Assembly: GCA_017893485.1 (NCBI GenBank) | Contig: CM030360.1 | Span: 16,415,971 to 16,479,970 of the forward strand | DNA length: 64,000 bases | Source: Hemerocallis citrina | Lineage: Eukaryota; Streptophyta; Magnoliopsida; Asparagales; Asphodelaceae | Reading direction: 5' to 3' | Shown: positions 32,895 to 42,794 of the stretch, piece after piece | Position numbering within the stretch: position 1 is the stretch's first letter | Layout of the letters: every line of letters begins with the position of its first letter | Notes under the pieces: model-generated | Database searches by the model: none | Told to the model about the DNA's origin: nothing | The model's input: the letters and a program-made list of their open reading frames with translations, nothing else | Position numbers and translations under genes: made by a program

Positions 32895-33662
32895 TCCCTA
32901 GGTTCTTCTCATTTATGCATAACAAATTACTAAGAGAAGAAAAGGCTAGTGAGAAAAAGATTGAGAAGTTTAAGTGAGTAAAAGATTGAGTGTGCATATT
33001 TGTGTGTGTTCATTCCAAGAGGTGGCCGGCCCATCATCAAGCACAAGGAGAAGGCTCGGGTTGCACCAAGGAGCAAGGAAGAGGAGCATCTTGCAACACA
33101 ATCTAGGAGGAGATGGCTACTTCTTGCATTCTAGGAGACTCTAGGAGCTTTTCATTTCGTTTTCTTCAAATAGGTGAGTGTTTTTCATACTTCTAGAACT
33201 AGATGCCATGCTAGGGATGATTTAATGAAATTATTATGAATCAATTAGTTGAAATTGGAACCATGCTAGTTTAATTAAAAATGGAATGGAAACTTGAAGA
33301 ATGTTTGATAGAATGATTGCTAATGGATGAATAGTGAATTAAAGTGCTAGAAATCACCATATTGTTGTGCTACATTTTCTAATTGAATGCTATGATAAAA
33401 TTTGTGCTTATTAGACAACTAGTTGAATTAAATTAAATTTGTACAACTTTAAATAGTCACTAGTTGGGACACGTGCATGCACTTGTGTGTGCATTGCACA
33501 CCCAAGGGAGGCCGGATGTGGTTAGAGAGGAGTGGAGGAGTGGAGTTGAGTTGAGGGGTAGTTATTGAGATCATGGAAGTTGCTACAACTTCCCTTTTCA
33601 TCTTGATCCTTGATCTCTAACTCCTTGATTAATCCTATCCATTCAATCTCATCCTAAAAGTG

Positions 33663-33670
33663 TATAAATA
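33663..33670 (+). promoter_or_regulatory. LTR TATA box, second copy
   Basis: TATAAATACCCC. It is identical in context to the 5' LTR box at 24314. Confidence 0.65.
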
Positions 33671-34606
33671 CCCCTAGTTTCTTCTCATTTATGCATAACA
33701 AATTACTAAGAGAAGAAAAGGCTAGTGAGAAAAAGATTGAGAAGTTTAAGTGAGTAAAAGATTGAGTGTGCATATTTGTGTGTGTGTTCATTCCAAGAGG
33801 AGGCCGGCCCATCATCAAGCACAAGGAGGAGGCTCGGGTTGCACCAAGGAGCAAGGAAGAGAAGCATCTTGCAACACAATCTAGGAGGAGAAGGCTACTT
33901 TCTTGCATTCTAGGAGACTCTAGGAGCTTTTCATTTTGTTTTCTCTAAATAGGTGGGTGTTTTTCATACTTCTAGAACTAGATGTCATGCTAGGGATGAT
34001 TTAATGAAATTATTATGAATCAATTAGTTGAAATTGGAACCATGCTTGTTTAATTAAAAATGGAATGGTAACTTGGAGAATGTTAGATAGAATTATTGTT
34101 AATGGATGAATTGTGAATTAAAGTGCTAGAAATCACCATATTGTTGTGCTACATGTTCTAATTGAATGCTATGATAAAATTTGTGCTTATTAGACAACTA
34201 GTTGAATTAAATGCCTTTTTGTGTAATTGATTGCTTAAAATAAAGTTTCTTTGTTGTAGAAAGATGAGAAATTGTCTCTAAATTATTGTAGGTGGTTAAT
34301 GAATAAAAGAACAATGAAATATAGTAGTTGTGGAAATTTAACTCTAAGTTATGAAGAAATATGGTGTTTGTTCTCAAAGTCGAAATTATGGACATAGAAC
34401 ATAAAGTAGGGTCAGAATGCATGTTTTATAAAGTAAACAATGGTTATAAAAATACTGGTTTACTGTAAATTCATGTTTAATAAAATCTGGAGCTTTTTGT
34501 TTTCAAAAGAGAAGAAAAAGAAACAAAATCGTTTTTGAGATTTACAAAACATAGAAATGAGCAGAGAACTGGGTTATAAACAACCCATTACTCTTCGAGA
34601 CAATCT

Positions 34607-34699
34607 GGTCCCTTAGACCAAGTGGCTAGCGGTGCGGTGGCTTTTACTGTAGTCGTGGTCAGACCCCTCAGGTCTCGGGTTCGAAACCCAAGCCCTGCA
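34607..34699 (+). ncRNA. tRNA-like module 1, 3' LTR copy
   Basis: It has the same A-like box TAGACCAAGTGG and the same perfect B box GGTTCGAAACC (34678-34688) as the 5' LTR copy, with two or three changes between them. T-runs follow. Confidence 0.6.
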
Positions 34700-34775
34700 T
34701 TTTATTTCGTTTTTTTTTAAAAACCCCAAAATCTGAGAACAAACTTATCCTGCTAAAACCCCTTTTCATATCACA

Positions 34776-34851
34776 TAGGCGCCTTAGCCCAATTGGCTTG
34801 CGGTGGCGGTTGACTTGGTCCAGGTCACAAGTTCGAATCTGGCTTTCGGCA
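34776..34851 (+). ncRNA. tRNA-like module 2, 3' LTR copy
   Basis: The A box TAGCCCAATTGG (34785-34796) matches the consensus at 12 of 12 positions. The B-like box AGTTCGAATCT (34830-34840) starts 45 bp later. T-runs follow at about 34861. Confidence 0.6.
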
Positions 34852-36503
34852 GTTTGAAAATTTTTTGATTTTTTTTTAGTTTAAAACGAATTTTTGACTT
34901 TTAAAAATCCCAAAAAAATACTACAATTATTCTAAAAATATGTAGATCTTGTGAAAAATATTTGAACACTATTTAGACAAAATAAAAATGAGTTAGAGGT
35001 GAAAATTGGGTAGAATTCCATAGAAAATTGTATTTCCATTAACTATAAAAGTAATCTATTTTTCGAGGAATTATGCTAAGTGATAAAGGAAAATTTTTGG
35101 AAGAAAGAAGATTCAAGTATGTTAGCTATGGAATCTCATTGTTAAATTAATTATTGTTTATGAATGAAAATACAACTTTATGCCTTTGAATTAGATAAAT
35201 GAAACGAACATTAGTAGGAGAATTAAATAAAGGTTAGTGTTAATTAAAATAAGATTAAGGAAGTTTTGTGGAAAGAATAAACTATTTGAGTTTGACTTAT
35301 TGTACTTATTTATTTATGCATGATGTGCACATGAAATGGAAATTGAATGACTTGATGAATTTATGAATATACAAGTGATGTGAACATGAAATGGAAATTA
35401 TTGTTAACCATGAAAAAGATAACTTATGAGTATGAAAAACTCAATGTTGTAATTATGAGTTGAAATTTAGAATTAGGGTATAGCTAAGTCTTATACCGGT
35501 AATAAAATAAATACTGAGATGAAATTTGAAATGAAAGACCAAGAGTTGGGACATGTGAAATGAATGAATAAGACCGGTATAGTGGGAGTGCTTATCCTGA
35601 GGGATTGATTTGTTCATAATTCAATTAAAGTAAGGATTAGATACATAGTGAAGATGTGATGAAAATAAGAGAAAAACATTGAGTATGAAGACCATTGGAT
35701 TGGCAGCATGAGAGTATTCACAGGGTGTCCCATGATGCGTCATGAGTAGGACATGGATACTGCTCCAGAGTACCGTTTCGGTGGCGACGCTCGTGGGGTG
35801 TTTGGTGACTACGGGTGGTGTCATGTCTATGGTAGGAGGTGAATTACCACAGGATGCCTGCTTGATGAGTCATGTGACTGTGCATTGGGATTCTCTCCAG
35901 GGCGCCTAGACATGAGTTCGTAGGTCATAGAACATTTATGATACTTACCATAGTTACAGTGGTAGATTAAGTCATGGCGAAGGAATGGACCCTACAAGAT
36001 GAAGAACGGTTAAGGGCTTGCTTTCGGACCTATGTAGTATGGGCTGCATAGACTCTGAACAAGTGCGCATTAGTGTCATATAATAGAAAAAATTGCATTA
36101 AGGACTAAGTACACATTCACAATACGACATCAATAGGATAGTCCCTTTAGCTTTGTTTGTGAACAAGTTTGTGGTTTGTTAAATATTAAGAATCGTTATA
36201 CTGTTTTCAGCATAGAGAGGATGGCCGTGCATAATATTTCGTCAGTTGAATGAACTGACGTGCCCACAGTTTCTATGCAGGGTAAAGCTCATGAAAAAGA
36301 CTAAAGAAGACCTGATTCTTAAAGATTATTCAACTGTTGTATTTCATTCATTGATGTAAAATTTGCTTCTGCTGTATAAATGTTAATGTAAATGCAACTC
36401 TGATGTACAGTAAAGTTTTATTTCCTTGTAAAATTGTACGAAGAGAAGTGAAAAGATCATGTGGAACTCGAATTCAGTCGTATTTTGGATTCGGGGTGTT
36501 ACA

Positions 36504-37563
36504 GAACGGGCGACATAGTCTCGTCTATTTATTCCTGAGGTCTAGTGATGAGAATGGGGGTGGTAACAGCCCGTAGGGACCGACATTCATCTGGGGACGG
36601 AAAAGGACCACAGGGACCGGGCTGAGTAACTATTTTAGGATCGGGGGTGGTAACAGCCCACAGGGACCGGCATTTGTCCGGGGCGGAAAAGGACCACAGG
36701 GACAGGTTGGAGAAATCATTTTTAGACCGTGGGGTGGAAAACGGCCTACAGGGACCGGCATTTTGTCCGGGGCGGAAAACGGCCCACAGGGTTCCGACAT
36801 CATGGCATAATAAAATGACCATTTTCGACTGTAGTGGTAGAATTAAACCGCACTGCAACTTCATCTGTCACTATATGATTGTCAGGAACGAGAAAGAGTA
36901 CAAGAGTATGATGCATAGCGAGGAAACGAACCCTATAATCAGAAGAAAGTGAACTCCTCGGAAAGTATACAGTATGTGATGCATATATTTCCATTGAAGT
37001 TATACTTTGGGGAAGTATATAGTATGGGATGCATACATTTCCGAATGAATTGCATTAAAGTAAGTGCATCCTGTTTCAATTCTGCATTTTGAATTGTGCA
37101 TTAGACTCTAGGGCATGACATACACTAACACTTGTGACTTGTCTACACATTTTCCTTTTGCATCAATACTGGTTGTTGAGTTTTGGGGAGATGCCGGTCT
37201 TAACAGCATTGCGTCAGTTGTATTCAATTGACGTGCCTACAGTCTGTTTAGTGCAAGTGCTGCTCTTGGAGCAGGAGACTCGAGCTGTGGGAAGCGATCA
37301 ATGGAAGCTGATGTCCCGTATGTTGTAGGGTTTCCTGATTATTGTACATGTGAGATTATAAGTGTTGTACAATAAAATCTTGGGATGTAATTTTATGTGA
37401 TGCCATGATGTAATTCTATGTTGAGCAATTTGTACTTGTAATAAAAAAATTTGTGGCAATAAAAGTGTTCAATTTCCCGTGATTTTACTGTGTTTGGACT
37501 CATGTGAAGGAAATATTCTGGTTGTGTCTTGAGTTTTCTGTGTTGGGAACTCGGGGCTTTACA
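36504..37563 (+). other. Solo LTR, right part, no gene
   Basis: It continues the solo LTR after the Tekay insertion. It contains the 88-bp repeat at 36551-36805 and a shorter duplicated phrase (GAAAGTATACAGTATGTGAT near 36960 and GGAAGTATATAGTATGGGAT near 37012). It ends CTCGGGGCTTTACA. Confidence 0.75.
36551..36805 (+). repeat. GC-rich tandem repeat, about 88-bp unit, 3 copies
   Basis: Starts lie near 36555, 36643 and 36731. Each carries GGTGGTAACAGCCCACAGGG-like and CCGGGGCGGAAAAGGACC-like phrases. The array is markedly GC-rich in an AT-rich LTR. Confidence 0.85.
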
Positions 37564-37846
37564 AAGTACTTGTCACATGTGAAGAGACTCCTAACGTCGT
37601 TCAAAGAAGCTAATGTCAATCGCATTCCTCACGAGCAAAATGGGCAAGCAGATGTCCAAGTTAACTTCCTCATCTCTTGATGGGCTTGACCTCACGGTCC
37701 TCATCGAGGTCCTGCTCAAGCCGAGCATCAAGGAGGAAGAGTTGGAGCTCATGTTCGTTACCCCCAAAATGTCCGAAGAATTTTGGATGAAACTTTTGAT
37801 CGATTTTCTCGACAAGGGAATCCTCCCTAAAGAATTTTGGATGAAT
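37564..37846 (+). pseudogene. Tat-type Gypsy pol: RNase H end and linker (part 2)
   Basis: It continues the RNase H reading of 18797-20827 across the solo LTR: KYLSHVKRLLTSF, then IPHEQNGQADVQ (the conserved IP-N-AD box). It passes into the linker before integrase (VLLKPSIKEEELELMFV, then WMKLLIDFLDKGILPKE). It breaks at 37830-37846, where the second Tekay element begins. The last bases repeat AAGAATTTTGGATGAA from 37776-37791 and look like filler. Confidence 0.85.
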
Positions 37847-39038
37847 TAAAATGTACAATACTTGGATCATTCTTTAATCAGCATGCATTCTTTAGTCTCA
37901 TTAATCACTTTACCCTGTATAAAAACTGTGGGCGTGTCAGTTGCTTACAAACGACAAAATATTATACACGGCTATCCTCTCTATGCCGAAACGGTATAAC
38001 GATTCTCAAATACTTAAACAAACCACAAACTTGATCACAAACAGAGCTACGAGCGACTATCCTATTGATATCGTGTTGTGCGGTGCACTTAGTCCTTAAT
38101 GTAGTTATTTATATTAGATGACACTAATGTGCACCTGTTCAGATTCTATGCATCATATACTACATAGGTCTGAGGGCAAGCCCTTAACCGTTCTTCATCT
38201 TGTAGGGTTCAATCCCTCGTCATGACTTAAACTACTACTGTAACTACGATAAGTATCCTTGATGTTCTATGAGTACGAGCTCATGTCCAGACAGCCTGGA
38301 GGGAAATCCCACCTCATGTCACGACGCATCGTGAAGAACCTATGGACAATTCAGCCTCCGTCATGGGACATGACACCACCCGCAGTCACCAAACAACCCA
38401 CGAGCGTCGCCTGCGGTACGGAATCCTGAAGACATGTCCACGTCATGTCACGACGCATCGTGAAGACAGCCTGTGAATACTCTCACACCGTTGCTCCGAG
38501 GCCCTCATACTCGTGTTTTTCTCTTATTTTCATCATGTCTTCACTATGTATCTAGTCCTTAGTTGTTTGAATCATGAACAAAATTGATTTCTCTAGAGTT
38601 AGCCCTTCCACTATACCGATCTTAACCATTTATTCAACATAACCCAAATCTTGGCCTTTTTATCTCAAATTTCATTTCAACACACTTCTTTTCAATGCCG
38701 GTATGAGGCTTAACTACACTCTAGTTCTCAATTTCAATTCATAATCACAAAATTGAGTCTTTATACTCATAAGTTTTTTTTCATAGTTAACATGATTTCT
38801 TTTCATTTCCATGAATCAAAACTCACATATCAAGTTCACTTTCAATTCTTATACTTCATGCTCACAAATTCCTTTTCCATAAGCACAATAAATTTTCATA
38901 CTATAGTTTCTTTCCTTACTTAATTCCATAAAGTCGTATTTCCCACTTATATACAATGTTCAAATTAGGCAATAAAATCCATGGCACCGACTTTTCCATG
39001 GAGCTCGGTTTTCAGATTTTTAAAAAAAGAAATAAAAG

Positions 39039-39136
39039 GCTCACGCCAGGTTTCGAACCCAAGACCACCAACCCAAACCCGTTGCTACAGTAACCGTACC
39101 CACAGCACCGACTAACCAGTATGGCCATGGTGCTAA
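39039..39136 (-). ncRNA. tRNA-like module 1, chromovirus 2 3' LTR
   Basis: On the minus strand there is an A-like box TGGCCATACTGG and a perfect B box GGTTCGAAACC, followed by TTTT. It is the same module as 46203-46300. Confidence 0.58.
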
Positions 39137-40057
39137 ACTGATATGGTTTAAATTACTGGGGTTATAAGCGAGGTCTCTGTTCTTTTCGAATTTTTACAAA
39201 ATCAAATATTTTTGAGTTCTCTTCTTCTCTAAATTTTTTCAAAAACTCCAGATTTTATTTTTCATCTCAGTGCAGTATTTCAGTAAATAAAAATAAATTT
39301 TTGACAAAAAAAAACATAATTGCTCTCTAAATCATTTTGTTCTTCAATTTTCGAATTTGGGAAAAAAACTTATTCTCCTTATAATTTACTCTTCAAATTT
39401 CCCTAAAAACCAAATAGTATTTTCGTTAATATTGTACAATTATCTCAGGAATAAATTACATTTTTCATGTCATTTAACATCTCATTAATCAAAATCACCT
39501 ATATCCATGGTTCTTTATTCAACTGTTCAACACACAAGCATGTATTTTTTTTTATCTAGCACATCACAAAAAAATAGAGCATGGTAGCATGGTAATCATT
39601 TAACAAATCATAATTTGCAATCAATTTAACACTCTTCTAACATATAATCAAACTAATAGCAATTTGTGTCATTTTCATAATGCATGGCTATATTAGTTAG
39701 AGTTTCTTCTTAATTTGTCAACCACATCCTAACATGATGTCTAATTAGAAGTTTAAGAGAAATACCCACCTTAAATGGAGTGAAAATCAAAAGAACTCCT
39801 AGAGAATCTCCTACAACGAATGAACAAAGCCTTCTATTCCTAGATCAAGCCACGAAGTTGCCTTCTCCTTGATCAAGCTAGAACCCGAGCCTCTCCCTTC
39901 TTGGTCCTTGAAATGCCGGCCTCCTCCTTGTTGTTGAACACACACAATACTCTCTCTTTTCAATTTCACAAAACTCCTCAATCTTTTGCCTTACTACTTG
40001 TATTTTTTTCTTTCTTTCTATTCTTTCTTTTTTTTTAAATTTCAAGTGTGAGAATGA

Positions 40058-40074
<17 letters not shown>

Positions 40075-40107
<33 letters not shown>
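40075..40107. repeat. G33 homopolymer next to the LTR TATA box
   Basis: Thirty-three G in a row directly before TATTTATAC on the plus strand, which means directly downstream of the minus-strand TATA box. The partner LTR has only GGGAGGGGG at this place (near 47236). Confidence 0.95.
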
Positions 40108-40108
<1 letters not shown>

Positions 40109-40117
40109 ATTTATACA
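40108..40117 (-). promoter_or_regulatory. TATA box of chromovirus 2, 3' LTR
   Basis: The minus strand reads GTATAAATA and runs straight into the C33 run. Confidence 0.6.
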
Positions 40118-40653
40118 ATTTTCTAGGGCCAAGATTAGATCAAATGGTTAGAGATTAAGGGCTAAGATGCATTAGGGAGTTATAGAAACTACCCATGATG
40201 AGCAACTACCTCTCCACCACCTCCATCTCTCCCACTCACTCCAATCCTATCTGGCCTAGGTGATAAGGTGTGCAATGCACACCCCATTGCACGCACATGC
40301 CTCCTAATGTCCCTCATTTACAAATTTGTTCATGTGACAAATTTAATTGTCCATGAAATGAGTCTACACTACAAGTTAGACCATTTCAAAAGATAATTAG
40401 AGTAAATGGGCTCACTAATGGGCCAGACTAATCGTGGGCTTTAAATAATTTAATTAATTAATTAAAAGAGTGGGCTTAAAAGACAATTAGGTCTAGATTT
40501 TAATTAAGGTTTTAAAGAGAGTAATTTTTGGAAAAATAAAGAGAACAAATACTATATAAGAAATATTTTATATAAGAAATTATAAAAATGAAATTATACG
40601 TGCAAAACACGTAAAATCACAAAAATCTCATAAATCAAATCTAGTGTGTTACA

Positions 40654-40670
40654 ACACTTCCTCCTTAGAA
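40654..40670 (-). promoter_or_regulatory. Polypurine tract region of chromovirus 2
   Basis: The minus strand reads TCTAAGGAGGAAGTG before the LTR, after the clade-typical GGGACGGAACTAT. Confidence 0.7.
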
Positions 40671-40764
40671 TAGTTCCGTCCCTGGAACTACACTTAACGA
40701 GTGAGAAAATAGGAATACAACAAGGAGATAAGAAAGAAAAGAAAAGGAAGATACAAATCACACA

Positions 40765-42701
40765 AGTAGCCTCTTCAACCAACTGATTTCTCCAGACTAC
40801 TTTGACCATCAGTATCATCTTGTTCTTCAAGAATTTCTCCCGACGATCGACAATCTCAACCGAAAGCTCAATGTAACTCAGATCCAACTCCTCTGCAAGC
40901 TGCCTCTGAGTGGTGATCAGCCTAGCCAAACTGCTCTTGCGGCTAAGTGCATCAGCAACAACATTAGCCTTCCTAGGATGGTACTTAATCTCCGGACGAA
41001 TGTCCTCAAGTACTTCCAGCCATCTCCGTTGCCTCAGATTCGGATCCTTCTGCTAATGGATGTACTTCAAGCATTTGTAATCTGTGTACATGTTCAGCTT
41101 CTCATCATACACATAATGTCTCCATTGCTTTAAGGCGAAGATAATCGCAGCCAACTCCAGATCATGAGTCGGATAATTCTTCTCATGCGGTCGTAGTTGC
41201 CTAGACCCATAAGAAATCACTTTTCCTTCTTGCATTAAGACACAACCAAGCCCACGATGTAAAGCATTGCTTTAGACATCATACTCAATACCTGCTCTAG
41301 GAAATGCCAGAATGGGAGCAATAGTCAACCTCTCTTTCAACTCCTGAAAGCTTGCCTCGCACTGCTCAGTCCACTTGAAGATCACATTCTTCTTGGTCAG
41401 ACCAGTGAGCGGCACGGCTATCTGAGCATAGCCCTGGATAAACCTCCTGTACTATCCAGTTAGCCCAAGGAAACTCCTAATTTCCTTCACTGTAGTAGGC
41501 CTTGCCCAATCCTTCACTACCTCTATCTTCTGCGGATCAGTTGTCACTCCCTCCTTAGAAAGGATGTGACCCAGGAATGCCACTTCAAATTTCCAGAAAT
41601 CGCACTTGGACAACTTAGCATACAACTCATGCTCCTGAAGCTTCTTCAAAACTGCTGCCAGATGCTCTATGTGCTCCTCCTCCGACTTGGAGTACACAAG
41701 GATATCGTCGATAAACACCACGACGAAAGAATCAATAAACGGCCTCAGAACTCTGTTCATCATATCCATGAAAGTTGCAGGTGCATTCGTCACTCTAAAT
41801 GACATAACTAAGAATTCGTAATGCCCGTGTCGAGTTCTGAACGTATTCTTATGCACATCTTCAGTTTCCACTCGAACTTGATGGTAACCTGATCGAAGAT
41901 CTATTTTGGAGAAAATAGCTTCTCCTTGTAGACGATCGAACAGGTCATCAATTCAGGGAATAGGATACTTATTCTGAACAGTGACCTTATTCAGTTCCCG
42001 ATAATCGATGCACATCCTCATCGATCCATCCTTCTTCTTTACCAAAAGCACCGGCGCTCCCCAAGGCGATGCACTCGGTTGAATAAAGCCGTTCTCCAAC
42101 AGTTCCTCAATCTGCCATTTGATATCATCCTGCTCCACAGGTGCCATCCTATACGGTGCCTTGGAAATAGGTGCACTCCCTGGCTGAATAGTGATGCTTA
42201 ACTCCACATCACGATGCGGGGGTAACCCAGGCAAATCTTCCAAGAATACAGTCGGATAATCCCGAACCATAGGAATTTGTTGCACCTCTACAGGAACATC
42301 CCTCTTGCAGATAGCTGCCACCAAACCAGAACATCTCTTCTTCCCTTGGAAAGTGACTTCAGGTCCACCTGGAGCCTTCACTGTTACTTCCTTGGTCTTG
42401 CCTTCGATGCTCGCACTGTACTCCGACATCCAATCAATGCCAATGATAAAATCGACTCCCAAGACATTCAGCTCGATCAGATCAATCCTGAAATTTCTAT
42501 CTCCAATCATAATCTCGCAGTCCACATAGTACCGATCAGTGGTTAGAGTCTCCCCTGATGGAGTAGCTACTGCCAAGACCTTGCGTGGAAAGACTTTCGG
42601 TTCGACTCCCAAAACTTTAGCAAACTTAGGTGATACAAAAGTGTGAGAGGACCCAGTATTGAACAAAACAACAGCTTTCTTTCCATTCAAAATAAGTTCT
42701 C
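40765..42701 (-). pseudogene. Chromovirus 2 pol: protease, RT, RNase H, truncated chromodomain, no integrase
   Basis: From the right: protease ([18 protein letters not shown]; the catalytic Asp is Asn here), RT ([24 protein letters not shown] near 41710; open except for a TGA at about 41957) and RNase H ([20 protein letters not shown]; the first catalytic Asp region reads SNA instead of SDA). After RQLAEELD the reading jumps to LDLSYIELSVEIVDR of the chromodomain. The whole integrase is missing, and the breakpoint word AGTTGGAT occurs at both ends in the other element. The chromodomain stops at VEEAT; the Trp and tail are lost by a second deletion of about 48 bp. Confidence 0.9.
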
Positions 42702-42794
42702 CTGTTACATAACACACACTCGTTACATAACAGTTCAATATATAAGGCGGGAAAAGAGAACAACAGAAAACACTCTAAATATCCTCTCTCGTAC
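42702..42794 (-). other. Candidate intron between gag and protease
   Basis: On the minus strand a 93-nt segment begins GTACGAGAGAGG and ends TGTTATGTAACAG. It contains a TAG in the gag frame and a T-rich stretch (TGTTTTCTGTTGTTCTCTTT). Its length is a multiple of three. Unspliced RNA would stop after gag. Spliced RNA would join ...Val-Ile-Thr-Gly to Glu-Leu... in frame with protease, which matches the normal chromovirus polyprotein. Introns of this purpose are known from Ogre elements (Tat lineage), not, to my knowledge, from Tekay. Stop readthrough is the alternative. Confidence 0.6.

Larger units (their letters stand above)
32654..34211 (+). repeat. 780-bp tandem duplication carrying the LTR promoter
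   Basis: The first copy starts near TTGTACAACTTTAAATAGGG (32660) and the second near TTGTACAACTTTAAATAGTC (33440). Each ends near CTAGTTGAATTAAAT. Both copies contain the TATA box (32887-32894 and 33663-33670), so this LTR has two promoters in series. A shared TTAAATT at the joint suggests slippage or unequal exchange. Boundaries are approximate. Confidence 0.88.
23767..36503 (+). mobile_element. Tekay/Del-type chromovirus 1 (full length, decayed)
   Basis: Order on the plus strand: 5' LTR (23767-27146), Met-type primer-binding site, extra ORF, gag with zinc knuckle, protease, RT, RNase H, integrase with chromodomain, polypurine tract, 3' LTR (32332-36503). The flanks show a 5-bp duplication with one mismatch, GGACG (23762-23766) and GAACG (36504-36508). 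The clade call rests on the chromodomain and on the sequence around the 3' LTR (TTCCGGGGACGGAACTATTC before the purine tract), which is typical of Tekay/Del. Stops occur in every domain, so it is dead. The internal part is very similar to the minus-strand element at 37841-47800, while the LTRs are only moderately similar. Confidence 0.92.
32332..36503 (+). repeat. Chromovirus 1, 3' LTR with internal tandem duplication
   Basis: It starts TGTTATAATACCCTG and ends CGGGGTGTTACA, about 4.17 kb, so it is about 790 bp longer than its partner. The excess is a tandem duplication (about 32654-33431 and 33432-34211). The two tRNA-like modules are at 34607-34699 and 34776-34851. Confidence 0.92.
20828..37563 (+). 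mobile_element. Solo LTR of a Gypsy family, split by a Tekay element
   Basis: It begins TGTAAGGTCCTGCAAAATAG (20828) and ends ACTCGGGGCTTTACA (37563). It is bordered by a perfect duplication AAGTA (20823-20827 and 37564-37568) that lies within the RNase H codons of the Tat-type element. Its own sequence is 20828-23766 plus 36504-37563, about 4 kb, with no gag or pol outside the nested Tekay element. This is the state left when the two LTRs of an element recombine. A TATA-like CATATAAACC lies near 21327. The orientation is tentative, based on that box. Confidence 0.82.
37846..40653 (-). repeat. Chromovirus 2, 3' LTR (truncated, with deletion)
   Basis: It matches 44653-47800. The terminal 160 bp at its left are absent. 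About 380 bp are missing near 38977, which removes tRNA-like module 2; module 1 remains (39039-39136). A 33-base G run abuts the TATA box at the right. Confidence 0.88.
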
